The position numbers were made by a program, and so were the translations under genes. Under the pieces are notes generated by a model. That model worked only from the letters and a program-made list of their open reading frames with translations, searched no databases and had not been told where the DNA came from. From the NCBI GenBank assembly GCA_934597175.1, contig CAKTQR010000003.1, positions 1-64,000 on the forward strand: DNA of 64,000 nucleotides, read 5' to 3'. The stretch is from an uncultured Oscillospiraceae bacterium (GTDB taxonomy: Bacteria > Bacillota > Clostridia > Oscillospirales > Oscillospiraceae). Positions 48,756 through 57,132 of this stretch are shown piece by piece; position 1 is the stretch's first letter; each line of letters starts with the position of its first letter.

Positions 48756-48832
48756 CCGGCGTCAGCCGGGGTTCTGTTACTCTTGTCAAGAGTAACGCAA
48801 AAGCACTTTTGACAGCCTACTGCCATCAAAAG
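48756..48832. other. Candidate oriT region upstream of the relaxase gene
   Basis: Three closely spaced inverted repeats: CCGGC-GTCA-GCCGG (48756-48769), GTTACTCTTG-T-CAAGAGTAAC (48776-48796) and CTTTTGA...TCAAAAG (48806-48832). MobV oriT sites usually lie just before mob and contain such hairpins. The remaining 48833-49079 is GC-richer than the rest of the element, contains GGTCGCC-GGT-GGCGACC, and has no supported ORF. Confidence 0.45.
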
Positions 48833-49079
48833 CTGCTATTGCGCTCTCCGAGGGGTGCGGGTCGCCGGTGGCGACCTCTGCCGGCTTCAGTCGGCAGAAG
48901 CACCGACCGAGCCGACAGGCGAGACAGGGGCTTTGCCCCATTGTCTGCGGACAACTCCCCAGCGGAGCCGCCCTTTGAAAAGGGCACCCTGCACCTCGCC
49001 TAAACTTCGTATTGGCATACCTGCCGAAAAAGAACATTGCAAGATTGCGAAAGTCCCGCACCTTTACAATGTTGCAACC

Positions 49080-50054
49080 TTACTGATCGCTGCTCTCTTT
49101 TTCTTCGGGTAGTTGCCAATACCACATACTGCCTTCCTTAACAGATCGCACACGCAGAGTTTTCTTTGCTTCATCGAGCACTCGTTTGGAGATATCTAAA
49201 CTCTGCGCCTTTTGCAGCAAGGTCTGTTGCGGGTACTTCCCGCCGGATAGGTAGTCAACGATAAGGCTTTCAGCCATATCGGATTTCTTCTCACGACTGA
49301 TGCCGCTGAGAAGATCGTCGATGGAAATATCATAATGACCGAGCCATTTGAAGCCGTTGGCTTCACTCAGTTCAAATGCGATAGGTTTGCCTTCCGGTGC
49401 GAGGGAAGATTTTTGATGTGCCGCCACTCGTATCTCCGGTTTGTCCTTTACTCTGCCAACTACAAGGACGCTTCTTGCTGTTGCTTGAAAGTCTATGGAA
49501 CCAAGACCTCTATAATTGGATTTGTTACCCTGTGCCTTGTTTAAGTGTCCCACAAGTATAATCGCACAACGGTATTTCTCAGCGATCCTGCCAAGCTGAG
49601 AGAGAATGGTACGGACTTCATTTGCTCGGTTCATATCTACCTTTGCGCCGATATAGGCTTGCATTGGATCTAAAATCATTACCCTTGCACCTGTTTCTGC
49701 AATAGCTTTTTCTACTCTCTCGTCAAGCATCGTCAATGCTGCCTCAGATTCGTCGATCACCTTGATTTGTGAGCAGTCTGCATTACCGGCAAGAAGACGA
49801 GGCTTGATGGTATCCCCAAGCCCATCCTCTGCGGTTTGATATATTACCTTAATCGGCTCGCGCTCGGTGTCGTCGCAGGGTAGTTTTTCTCCCCTTGACA
49901 ACAGAGCCGCTAATCTCAATATCAGTGTTGTTTTTCCTTCACCGCCGTCGCCGTGAATGATTGTCAACTTACCGTATGGGATATAGGGATACCACAGCCA
50001 TTCCACTTCTTCGACGGGCACCTCATCCATACTGATGATTTTTAATTCCGCCAT
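49080..50054 (-). CDS. RepA-like AAA/RecA-fold ATPase
   Basis: A 324-residue P-loop protein: Walker A IIHGDGGEGKTTLILRLAAL near residue 35, Walker B-like ARVMILDPMQAYIGAKVDMN near 125, then ILVGHLNKAQGNKSNYRG-LGS, the pattern of the AAA_25/RepA (RSF1010-type) replicative helicase group. Such ATPases accompany mobilizable transposons and may replicate the excised circle. GGAGGCAACGCCT precedes ATG. A short winged-helix-like tail ends the protein. It is cotranscribed with the mobilization genes by orientation. Confidence 0.85.
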   Translation of the reverse strand: MAELKIISMDEVPVEEVEWLWYPYIPYGKLTIIHGDGGEGKTTLILRLAALLSRGEKLPCDDTEREPIKVIYQTAEDGLGDTIKPRLLAGNADCSQIKVIDESEAALTMLDERVEKAIAETGARVMILDPMQAYIGAKVDMNRANEVRTILSQLGRIAEKYRCAIILVGHLNKAQGNKSNYRGLGSIDFQATARSVLVVGRVKDKPEIRVAAHQKSSLAPEGKPIAFELSEANGFKWLGHYDISIDDLLSGISREKKSDMAESLIVDYLSGGKYPQQTLLQKAQSLDISKRVLDEAKKTLRVRSVKEGSMWYWQLPEEKESSDQ

Positions 50055-50137
50055 AGGCGTTGCCTCCTTTCAATTTTTCTCAAAACTATTGAAATTGGAG
50101 GAGTCATAGGTTATAATACTTGCAGTACATTTTTGAG

Positions 50138-50183
50138 AAGACTGTTCCGTATCTGCGCCAACAGATACATTGAGAACAGTCTT
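50138..50183. other. Nested hairpin between mobC and ATPase genes
   Basis: The outer stem AAGACTGTTC (50138-50147)/GAACAGTCTT (50174-50183) encloses the inner stem GTATCTG/CAGATAC. It may be a transcript-processing, attenuation or replication structure; a T-rich run follows only on the + strand. Confidence 0.5.
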
Positions 50184-50190
50184 TTCGGTT

Positions 50191-50523
50191 TTATATGCCA
50201 TCCTTTTGCTCCTTCATTCCATATAGCGTGGTGTTAATCTGCTCAATACGGTCGAGCAAGTCATCGTGAACTCCTGCGCCGGCTTCGATGCGTTTAAGTT
50301 CATCGAGGACGGCGGTAAGCTCGTTTCGCAGGGCCTTATAGACTCTCGGATTGCCGACAACCGTTATTTGCTGCTTCAGAGCACGGGCACAAAGATAATC
50401 CTGCTTTGTCAGTCCCGATATTCTGACATTACTGTCCAAAATAGCAGCCTCCTGCGGCGACATACGAAAAGCAATTGTTTTGCTCCTCCAACGGTTGTGA
50501 CGGTCAAGATTTTTAGCGGACAT
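50191..50523 (-). CDS. MobC-like mobilization accessory protein
   Basis: A 110-residue protein. SKTIAFRMSPQEAAILDSNV, then RISGLTKQDYLCARALKQQI, is the ribbon-helix-helix/MobC pattern of relaxosome accessory proteins that bind oriT and help the relaxase. A helical C-terminal half follows. ATG 50523 is chosen (AAAGGATGGATATTGAAA upstream) and overlaps the integrase 3' end by 11 nt; longer readings lack SD support. Confidence 0.78.
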   Translation of the reverse strand: MSAKNLDRHNRWRSKTIAFRMSPQEAAILDSNVRISGLTKQDYLCARALKQQITVVGNPRVYKALRNELTAVLDELKRIEAGAGVHDDLLDRIEQINTTLYGMKEQKDGI

Positions 50524-51601
50524 TTTCAATATCCATCCTTTCATATTCAAGTTTCTTTGCCATTTCCGTCTGCTTTGACGGGAATAGGTGTGCATAGCGA
50601 TATGTGATCTCAATGCTTTCGTGACCGACACGGTCGGCAATTGCCACCGCAGAAAAGCCCATATCTATGAGCAGGGAAATATGGCTATGGCGCAAGTCGT
50701 GAATGCGGATACGCTTCACCCCTGCGGCTCTTGAGCCACGATCCATTTCTCGGTGCAGATAATTCTTTGAAATGGGGAATATACGGTCTTTCTTTTTGTA
50801 GCCGTACAGCATACCGATATAATCCTGCATTTCCTCACAGAGAAACTGCGGCATTTTAATTGTGCGGTTGCTTTTCCTTGTTTTCGGTGTGGTAATGACA
50901 TCTTCGCCGTGCAAACGCTGATAAGATTTGCTGATTGTAACAGTACCTTTTTTAAAGTCGAAGTCCCCCGCAGTCAGAGCGAGTAACTCGCCCTCACGAA
51001 TGCCACACCAGTAAAGCATTTCAAATGCGTAGTATGATACGGGCTTGTCCATCATTTCATCGGCAAACTTCTTGTACTCTTCTTTCGTCCAAAACTTCAT
51101 TTCCTTGCGTTCCTCTGTGCCCATATTCCCGGCTTTTGCGGCGGGATTGGAACGAAGGTCATAATGTCTTACAGCGTGGTTAAAGATGGCACTAAGCTGA
51201 TTGTGGACGGTTTTGAGATAGGTCTGTGAATACGGCTTCTTCTTTTCATCACGAAAAGCGAGCAGTTCATTCTGCCAAGCGATTACATCCTTTGTGGTGA
51301 TCTCACTGACATTTTTCTTTTCAAAATAGGGTAAAATCTTGGTTTCAATGATATGCTTTTTGGTCAGCCAAGTGTTTTCTTTTAAGCGGGGTTTTATGTC
51401 CTTTATATAAAGCTCAACAAAGGCGGAAAAGTTCATATCCATATCGGCAGCACTTTGCTGCTTAAATACTCGCTCCCACTCCTGCGCCTCTCGTTTGGTT
51501 TCAAAGCCTCGCTTGCATTTCTGTTTGCGCTCGCCTTTCCAATCTACATATCGTGTTAAAACATACCAAGTGCCGTTATCTTCATTTTTATAAACAGGCA
51601 T
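50513..51601 (-). CDS. Tyrosine recombinase (element integrase)
   Basis: A 362-residue integrase that inserts and excises the element at the guaA end. An N-terminal AP2-like arm-binding region (GTWYVLTRYVDWKGERKQKC), a SAM-like core-binding domain (FSAFVELYIKDIKPRLKENT) and the catalytic domain are visible, with the Arg in YWCGIREGELLAL, HxxR in IRIHDLRHSHISLL, and Tyr in ITYRYAHLFPS. ATG 51601 is preferred for AAAGGAGAACAAA. It sits about 1.3 kb from guaA, as usual for integrases near their att site. Confidence 0.92.
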   Translation of the reverse strand: MPVYKNEDNGTWYVLTRYVDWKGERKQKCKRGFETKREAQEWERVFKQQSAADMDMNFSAFVELYIKDIKPRLKENTWLTKKHIIETKILPYFEKKNVSEITTKDVIAWQNELLAFRDEKKKPYSQTYLKTVHNQLSAIFNHAVRHYDLRSNPAAKAGNMGTEERKEMKFWTKEEYKKFADEMMDKPVSYYAFEMLYWCGIREGELLALTAGDFDFKKGTVTISKSYQRLHGEDVITTPKTRKSNRTIKMPQFLCEEMQDYIGMLYGYKKKDRIFPISKNYLHREMDRGSRAAGVKRIRIHDLRHSHISLLIDMGFSAVAIADRVGHESIEITYRYAHLFPSKQTEMAKKLEYERMDIENVR

Positions 51602-51788
51602 TTTTGTTCTCCTTTCTGGCTTGGTACAGCCTTTCATTAAAATACTCTCTGTTGACTCTTCCCGAGATGGTAATAAAGCCTTTACGCTTTAGTTCCTCAT
51701 TCAGCTCTCGTATGACTTTGTAGGCATACGAGGTTGAAACATCGAGAATCTCAGCGACTTCTTCCACTCGCATAAACTGTTGTCCCAT
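51588..51788 (-). CDS. Excisionase-like HTH protein
   Basis: A 66-residue DNA-binding protein with a MerR/Xis-type helix-turn-helix (MRVEEVAEILDVSTSYAYKV) and a basic wing (KRKGFITISGRVNREYF). It overlaps the integrase start by 14 nt and is translated just before it. Size, fold and position fit a recombination directionality factor. Confidence 0.82.
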   Translation of the reverse strand: MGQQFMRVEEVAEILDVSTSYAYKVIRELNEELKRKGFITISGRVNREYFNERLYQARKENKNACL

Positions 51789-51942
51789 AAGTTTCCTCCT
51801 TTCTTCGGTTAGTATAATGGGGTGCCGTTCTACCCAAGTGCCGTTCCTACCCCTGCTTTTTCAGCGGCGTTGTCTCGCTCGCTCCGTCGCCACTCGGAGG
51901 TCTTGGCAAAATCATATCCCACTTAGACGGTCATTCATTTTT

Positions 51943-51996
51943 ACTAAGCGCATATGCTTAGTCTTATATCATTATACTAAGCATATTTGCTTTTGT
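51943..51996. promoter_or_regulatory. Operator repeats in the integrase/regulator intergenic region
   Basis: ACTAAGC-GCATAT-GCTTAGT (51943-51962) and the related ACTAAGCATATTTGCTTTTGT (51976-51996). Two weaker ACTAAAC half sites follow at about 52017 and 52051, the latter within the promoter spacer of the XRE gene. Likely sites for the XRE regulator. Confidence 0.6.
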
Positions 51997-52042
51997 CAAG
52001 TGGTTTGCGAGAAAATACTAAACTTTTTTGTTTGGAATCTTC

Positions 52043-52071
52043 TTGACAGCACTAAACATTTCTGCTATACT
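52043..52071 (+). promoter_or_regulatory. Promoter of the XRE regulator gene
   Basis: Consensus TTGACA (52043-52048), 17-bp spacer, TATACT (52066-52071). Confidence 0.88.
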
Positions 52072-52101
52072 ATGTACGAACACTTGAAAAGAGGTGCTTT
52101 T

Positions 52102-52632
52102 ATGGCTATTAGCGAAAGAATTCACTTTTTCCGCAATCTACGTGGAATGACACAAAAATATCTCGGATTACAGCTCGGTTTTCCCAATAAATCTGCTGAT
52201 GTTCGTATGGCACAGTATGAAACAGGTTCCCGTACTCCAAAAGCAGATATTACTGCAGCGTTGGCACAAGTTTTGGATGTAGCACCTGAAGCGTTGAATG
52301 TGCCCGATATTGACAGTTACATAGGTCTGATGCACACGCTGTTTGCCCTTGAGGACATTTACGGCATTACCGTCAGCGAAGCAGACGGGGAAGTGTGTCT
52401 TAAAGTCAACTCTGAGAAGGGGAAGGATGCCGCAGAAATTATTCGTATGCTTACCGCTTGGAAAGAGCAAAAAGCCAAACTCGATGCATGTGAGATTGAT
52501 AAAGATACCTACGACCAATGGCGTTACCACTATCCTAAGTTCGACACGACGGGCGGTTGGGTAAAGGCTCCTTCGGAGGAACTGAACGATATAATGTTAG
52601 ACACCTTCAAAGATCGCCTGAAACCCGACTAA
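52102..52632 (+). CDS. XRE-family HTH regulator of the element
   Basis: A 176-residue protein: an N-terminal lambda-repressor-like HTH (ERIHFFRNLRGMTQKYLGLQ, then ARTVRMAQYE-type recognition helix region ADVRMAQYETGSRTPKADI) and a helical C-terminal domain of unknown role (DAAEIIRMLTAWKEQKAKLD). GAGGTGCTTTT precedes ATG. It is divergent from xis-int over an operator-rich gap, so it most likely controls excision and integration. Confidence 0.87.
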   Translation: MAISERIHFFRNLRGMTQKYLGLQLGFPNKSADVRMAQYETGSRTPKADITAALAQVLDVAPEALNVPDIDSYIGLMHTLFALEDIYGITVSEADGEVCLKVNSEKGKDAAEIIRMLTAWKEQKAKLDACEIDKDTYDQWRYHYPKFDTTGGWVKAPSEELNDIMLDTFKDRLKPD

Positions 52633-52646
52633 GAAAAAAGACGACA

Positions 52647-52692
52647 AAAAGCCCTTAACTGCGGTACAAATCCACAGTTAAGGGCTTTTTAA
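52647..52692 (+). terminator. Terminator of the XRE gene
   Basis: AAAAGCCCTTAACTG...CAGTTAAGGGCTTTTT, an 11-12-bp stem with an 11-nt loop. Confidence 0.88.
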
Positions 52693-52792
52693 TCGTATAA
52701 TACAGATTTATTTCTTGGTAACAGCCATTTGAGAATTATTCTGATAACCTACAAGCCACTTGGGGTATAGAATAATAGTCACTTCAAGGGAT

Positions 52793-52810
52793 GTTATCAA
52801 ATCGTTATCA
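52793..52810. promoter_or_regulatory. Candidate integrase arm-type sites, right end
   Basis: Two tandem GTTATCA motifs (TGTTATCAAATCGTTATCAA), plus a TGATAAC at about 52742, between the terminator and the att repeat. They match motifs at the left end. The rest of 52693-52869 holds no ORF. Confidence 0.45.
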
Positions 52811-52869
52811 AAAGGGGTGGGCAAAGTCCGAAAAGCCTTGATATTACTGGGTTTTTAGACTTTCTGGGA

Positions 52870-52885
52870 TTATTCCCACTCGACG
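52870..52885. repeat. Attachment site repeat (right, within guaA 3' end)
   Basis: TTATTCCCACTCGACG: the complement encodes the last residues Val-Glu-Trp-Glu and the stop of guaA. Identical to 39414-39429. Confidence 0.88.
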
Positions 52886-54399
52886 GTGGCGGGGGGTTTG
52901 CTGGTGATGTCGTAGACGACACGGGTGACATTGGGCACTTCGTTTGTGATGCGGTTGGACGCTTTCGAGAGCATGTCATATGGCAGGCGTGACCAGTCTG
53001 CGGTCATGAAGTCGTCGGTGGTGACGGCTCTGAGGACTATCGTTCCGCCGTAAGTTCTCGCATCGCCCATGACGCCGACGCTCAGGCTGCTGTCCAAGAC
53101 GGCGAAGAACTGGCTCGTCACGGCGTCGAGACCGAAGTTTTTCATCTCCTCACGGAAGATGAAGTCGGCTTTCTGCACGGTGGCGATCTTCTCCCGGGTT
53201 ATCTCGCCGAGGATGCGGATGGCAAGGCCCGGACCGGGGAACGGCTGGCGGGACACGAGATACTCGGGCAGGCCGAGCTCACGGCCGAGCTGGCGCACCT
53301 CGTCCTTAAACAGCATGCGCAGCGGCTCGATTATCTCCTTGAAATCGACAAAATCGGGCAGACCGCCGACATTGTGGTGGCTCTTTATGGTTGCCGAAGC
53401 GCCGAGGCCGGACTCGATGATGTCGGGGTATATCGTGCCCTGTGCGAGGTAGTCGACAGAGCCTATCTTCTTGCTTTCTTCCTCGAAAACACGGATGAAC
53501 TCCTCGCCTATTATCTTGCGCTTGCGCTCGGGCTCGGTAACGCCCGTAAGCTTGTTAAGAAATCTATCGGCAGCGTCGACACGGACAAAATTGATGTTCC
53601 ACTTTGAAAACGCCTGCTCGACCTCGTCGCCCTCGTTAAGGCGCATAAGGCCGTGGTCGACGAACACGCATGTGAGCTGGCTGCCAACGGCTTCGGCGAG
53701 CAGCGCTGCGCACACGGAGGAGTCCACGCCGCCGGAGAGGGCGAGCAGCACCTTGCCGTCGCCTATCTTCTCACGAAGCTCGGCGATCGCCGTTTTGCAG
53801 TAGCTGTCCATGTGCCAATCGCCTGCACACTTGCAGACCTTGAACAGGAAGTTGTGCAGTATCTGCGCACCGAACTCGGTGTGCGTCACCTCGGGGTGGA
53901 ACTGGACGCCGTAGAGCCTGCGCTCATCGTCGCACATTGCGGCGCACGGGCAGCTATCGGTCGTAGCGGTTATTGAAAAGCCCTCGGGCGGGGTCTTTAT
54001 ATAATCGGTGTGGCTCATCCAGCAGACGCTGTCTGCGGGCACGCCGTCAAACAGCACACTTTTTTGCGTGTGGAGCGTTACCTTGCCGTACTCGCTGATG
54101 CTTCCGGCGGAGCAAATTTCGCCGTTTCCCATCCACGCCATGAGCTGGCAGCCGTAGCAGATGCCCAGCACGGGGATGCCGGCTGAAAGTATCGCCGGGT
54201 CAAAGTGCGGCGAGTGCTCGTCGTACACGCTGTTCGGGCCGCCGGTAAAGATTATGCCGGTGTAGCCTGCAGCTTTTATCTCGTCAAGGGTGATGCCGTT
54301 GTAGCCCTTGACCTCTGCGAAAATTTTGTGCTCGCGCACTCTGCGGGCGATAAGCTGATTGTACTGCCCGCCGAAATCCAGTACCAGAATTTTGTCCAT
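52870..54399 (-). CDS. guaA: GMP synthase (glutamine-hydrolysing)
   Basis: A 509-residue enzyme making GMP from XMP, ATP and glutamine. The class I amidotransferase domain has the Cys in LGICYGCQLMAW; the ATP-pyrophosphatase domain has LALSGGVDSSVCAALL near residue 225; and the C-terminal dimerization domain ends TKPPATVEWE-type (here SKPPATVEWE). Full length and order are normal. It is last in the seven-gene nitrogen operon. The mobile element inserted exactly at its stop codon, so its native terminator is now 13.5 kb away. Confidence 0.97.
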   Translation of the reverse strand: MDKILVLDFGGQYNQLIARRVREHKIFAEVKGYNGITLDEIKAAGYTGIIFTGGPNSVYDEHSPHFDPAILSAGIPVLGICYGCQLMAWMGNGEICSAGSISEYGKVTLHTQKSVLFDGVPADSVCWMSHTDYIKTPPEGFSITATTDSCPCAAMCDDERRLYGVQFHPEVTHTEFGAQILHNFLFKVCKCAGDWHMDSYCKTAIAELREKIGDGKVLLALSGGVDSSVCAALLAEAVGSQLTCVFVDHGLMRLNEGDEVEQAFSKWNINFVRVDAADRFLNKLTGVTEPERKRKIIGEEFIRVFEEESKKIGSVDYLAQGTIYPDIIESGLGASATIKSHHNVGGLPDFVDFKEIIEPLRMLFKDEVRQLGRELGLPEYLVSRQPFPGPGLAIRILGEITREKIATVQKADFIFREEMKNFGLDAVTSQFFAVLDSSLSVGVMGDARTYGGTIVLRAVTTDDFMTADWSRLPYDMLSKASNRITNEVPNVTRVVYDITSKPPATVEWE

Positions 54400-54413
54400 T
54401 TAAATACCTGCCG

Positions 54414-55829
54414 TCAATAAGAAATAACTATATTATGCGCCTTGTTATCGCCGATTTCAAGTCGAATTTTTTCGACAAGTCTCGACACCTGCTCGGGGCA
54501 GCGGCCGATGTAGAGCTCGGGGTTTAAAACATCCCTAATTTCGCCCGCCGTCATGCCGAAAGCGCCGGTGTCGGCAAGGCGCTCGGGCAGGTCGCACTCG
54601 CCGCCGTTTTTCATTTTCTGCGATGCTTCCATCGAGCAGACACGGATAATTTCGTGCAGCTTCTGACGGTCGCCGCCACGCTTCACGCCCTCCATGAGGA
54701 TGTTTTCGGTCGCAAAAAACGGCATGTATTCGTTAAGTGCTTTTTCTATAATCTTCTCATTGACCCTGAGGCCGGACACGACATTCACCACCAGCCGCAG
54801 CACCGCATCGGCACACAAAAACGCCTCGGGCATAGAGATGCGGCGGTTTGCCGAATCGTCAAGGCTGCGCTCGAGCCACTGCACCGACGCTGTCATGGCG
54901 GCGTTGGAGACATCGGCCATGAGGTAGCGGGACAGCGAGCAAATGCGCTCGCAGCGCATGGGGTTGCGCTTGTACGCCATCGCCGACGAGCCTATCTGCG
55001 ACGAGCCGAACGGCTCTTCAAGCTGCCAGTCGTGCTGCAAAAGGCGAATGTCGTTTGCCATGCGGTAGCTGCTCTGGGCGATTGCCCCGAGGGTGTTCAG
55101 TATCCTGCTGTCGAGCTTGCGGGGGTAGGTCTGCCCGCAGACATCAAAGCACTCTTTAAAGCCGAAGCGCCCGGCAAGGCGGCGATTCATCTCGTCAATT
55201 TTCCCGCCGTCATTGTCAAACAGCTCCATGAAGCTTGCCTCCGTGCCGGTAGTGCCACGGCAGCCGAGGAATTTTAAGTTTTCAATCACAAAATCGAGCT
55301 CTTTTAAATCGCCGTAAAAGTCCTGAAGCCACAGGGCGGCACGCTTGCCGACGGTCACGGGCTGGGCGGGCTGATAATGCGTGTAGCCGACGGTGGGCAG
55401 TGCCTTGTAGTGCTCGGCAAAGCCGCACAGTGCGGCGATGGCGTCGACAAGACCCTTGCGCAGGTAGACAAGTCCGTCACGGTAGAGGACGAGGTCAGCG
55501 TTATCGGTGACATAGCAGCTCGTTGCGCCGAGGTGGATGATGCCCGCAGCGTCGGGCGCTGCCTTGCCGTAGGCGTAGATGTGCGCCATGACATCATGGC
55601 GCACTTCACGCTCCCTTGCGGAAACGATATCATAATCGATATCATCGATATGTGCTTCAAGCTCCTTGACCTGCTGCTCGGTCACCGGCAGTCCCAGCTC
55701 ATGCTCGCAGCGAGCAAGCTCCGTCCACAGCCTGCGCCATGTGCGGTAGCGCATGTCGGGCGAAAACAGATGCTTCATGTAGTCGGAGGCATAGCGGGAG
55801 CAAAGCGGCGATTCGTAAGTGTCCTTCAT
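54414..55829 (-). CDS. purB: Adenylosuccinate lyase
   Basis: A 471-residue fumarase/aspartase-superfamily enzyme that releases fumarate from adenylosuccinate and SAICAR in purine synthesis. Signature GSSAMAYKRNPMRCERICS near residue 285 contains the catalytic flexible loop Ser; IIHLGATSCYVTDNADL and TVGYTHYQPAQPVTVGKRA hold the other active-site regions. ATG 55829 follows AAAGGATAAAA and starts 10 nt after the purA stop. Confidence 0.96.
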   Translation of the reverse strand: MKDTYESPLCSRYASDYMKHLFSPDMRYRTWRRLWTELARCEHELGLPVTEQQVKELEAHIDDIDYDIVSAREREVRHDVMAHIYAYGKAAPDAAGIIHLGATSCYVTDNADLVLYRDGLVYLRKGLVDAIAALCGFAEHYKALPTVGYTHYQPAQPVTVGKRAALWLQDFYGDLKELDFVIENLKFLGCRGTTGTEASFMELFDNDGGKIDEMNRRLAGRFGFKECFDVCGQTYPRKLDSRILNTLGAIAQSSYRMANDIRLLQHDWQLEEPFGSSQIGSSAMAYKRNPMRCERICSLSRYLMADVSNAAMTASVQWLERSLDDSANRRISMPEAFLCADAVLRLVVNVVSGLRVNEKIIEKALNEYMPFFATENILMEGVKRGGDRQKLHEIIRVCSMEASQKMKNGGECDLPERLADTGAFGMTAGEIRDVLNPELYIGRCPEQVSRLVEKIRLEIGDNKAHNIVISY

Positions 55830-55839
55830 TTTTATCCTT

Positions 55840-57114
55840 TCAGCGCACGATGCAGGCGTCACGCTCTGCGCCGACCGAGACATATTTTATCTTGCAGCCG
55901 ACGGCTTGCTCGATAAACTCAACATACTTCTTAGCGTTCTCGGGCAGCTCGTCCCATGTGCGCACGGCAGAAATGTCGCAGCCCCAGCCGGCGAGATACT
56001 CGACATGCGGCTTGGCGTGCGCCAGCGCCGACGGGAACGGGAAGGACTGCGTGAGCTTGCCGTCCAATTCGTAAGCGGTGACGACGGGAAGCTTCTCCAT
56101 ATAGCTTAACACATCAAGCTTGGTAAGCGCAATAGCCGTTGCGTTCTGGAGGCGAACGCCGTAGGCTGTGGCGACGAGATCGACCGGGCCGACACGGCGG
56201 GGTCTGCCGGTCTTTGCGCCGTATTCGAAGCCCGCCTCACGCAGCTTCTCGGCTTCCTCGCCAAACCACTCGCACACGAACGGGCCTTCGCCGACACAGC
56301 TGGAGTAAGCCTTCACAACACCCACGACCTCGTCTATCTTCGCACCCGGGAAGCCCGAGCCCACGGGGGCAAAGGCGGCAAGTGTGTTTGACGAGGTGGT
56401 GTAGGGGTAGATGCCGAAGTCGAGGTCACGCAGTGCGCCGAGCTGAGCCTCGAACAAAATGCTCTTGCCCGCAGCCTGCGCATCGTGAAGATATGCGCCG
56501 GTATCCCGGATAAAGGGCTTTATCCGCTCGCCGTAGCGCTCTACCCACGCCCAAAGCTCGTCCATCGTGACGGGCTGCGCACCGTAGACATTCACGAGCG
56601 TGAGGTTTTTCCACTCGAGAAGATCACTAAGCTGCGCCTTGAGGTACTCCGGGTGCATGAGGTCGCCCGCCATGACGGTCTTTTTCTGATATTTATCGGA
56701 GTAAAACGGGGCAATGCCCTGCTTGGTCGAGCCGTACTTTTTGTTTGCAAGGCGCTTTTCCTCCAGCTCGTCAAGCATTCTGTGCCACGGCAGGAGCAGG
56801 GACGCTCTGTCGCTTATCATGAGGTTATCCGGCGTTATCTTAACGCCCTTGGCCGCAAGATCGTCTATCTCGCTGCAAAGATTTTCGCAGTCGAGCGCAA
56901 CGCCGTTGCCGAGCACATTCATAACGCCCTTGCGGAACACGCCCGACGGCAGCAGATGCAGTGCAAACTTGCCGAACTCGTTGACGACGGTGTGGCCTGC
57001 GTTGCCGCCGCCCTGAAATCTCACGACGATATCATAGTTTTCCGTGAGCAGGTCGACCATGCGGCCCTTGCCCTCGTCGCCCCAGTTGATGCCTACAATT
57101 GCACAGTTTGACAT
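55840..57114 (-). CDS. purA: Adenylosuccinate synthase
   Basis: A 424-residue GTP-dependent enzyme joining aspartate to IMP. The N-terminal GINWGDEGKGRMVDL is the P-loop, with Asn where most have Gln, and RFQGGNAGHTVVNEFGKFAL carries the IMP site. Further TGRPRRVGPVDLVATAYGVR is diagnostic. Directly upstream of purB (10 nt), giving both steps from IMP to AMP in one transcript. Confidence 0.96.
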   Translation of the reverse strand: MSNCAIVGINWGDEGKGRMVDLLTENYDIVVRFQGGGNAGHTVVNEFGKFALHLLPSGVFRKGVMNVLGNGVALDCENLCSEIDDLAAKGVKITPDNLMISDRASLLLPWHRMLDELEEKRLANKKYGSTKQGIAPFYSDKYQKKTVMAGDLMHPEYLKAQLSDLLEWKNLTLVNVYGAQPVTMDELWAWVERYGERIKPFIRDTGAYLHDAQAAGKSILFEAQLGALRDLDFGIYPYTTSSNTLAAFAPVGSGFPGAKIDEVVGVVKAYSSCVGEGPFVCEWFGEEAEKLREAGFEYGAKTGRPRRVGPVDLVATAYGVRLQNATAIALTKLDVLSYMEKLPVVTAYELDGKLTQSFPFPSALAHAKPHVEYLAGWGCDISAVRTWDELPENAKKYVEFIEQAVGCKIKYVSVGAERDACIVR

Positions 57115-57132
57115 TTCTATACCCTCTTAATT

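Larger units (their letters stand above)
39414..52885. mobile_element. Integrative mobilizable element in the 3' end of guaA, carrying a defence operon
   Basis: A 13.5-kb AT-richer block bounded by 16-bp direct repeats. The guaA-proximal half carries the tyrosine integrase, excisionase, MobC, AAA ATPase, MobV relaxase, TnpV and an XRE regulator. The distal half is a rightward cargo operon (AbiE system, type III restriction-modification, DUF6338-like and GYQP-repeat proteins). No type IV secretion or coupling genes are present, so transfer would need a helper conjugative element. guaA stays intact because the repeat restores its last codons. Confidence 0.88.

Noticed and set aside
39414..52885. 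Prophage
   Set aside because: Integrase and XRE regulator fit, but there are no capsid, terminase, tail or lysis genes, while mobilization genes are present.
39414..52885. Self-transmissible conjugative element
   Set aside because: No VirB4, VirD4 or other secretion/coupling proteins are encoded; only mobilization functions.
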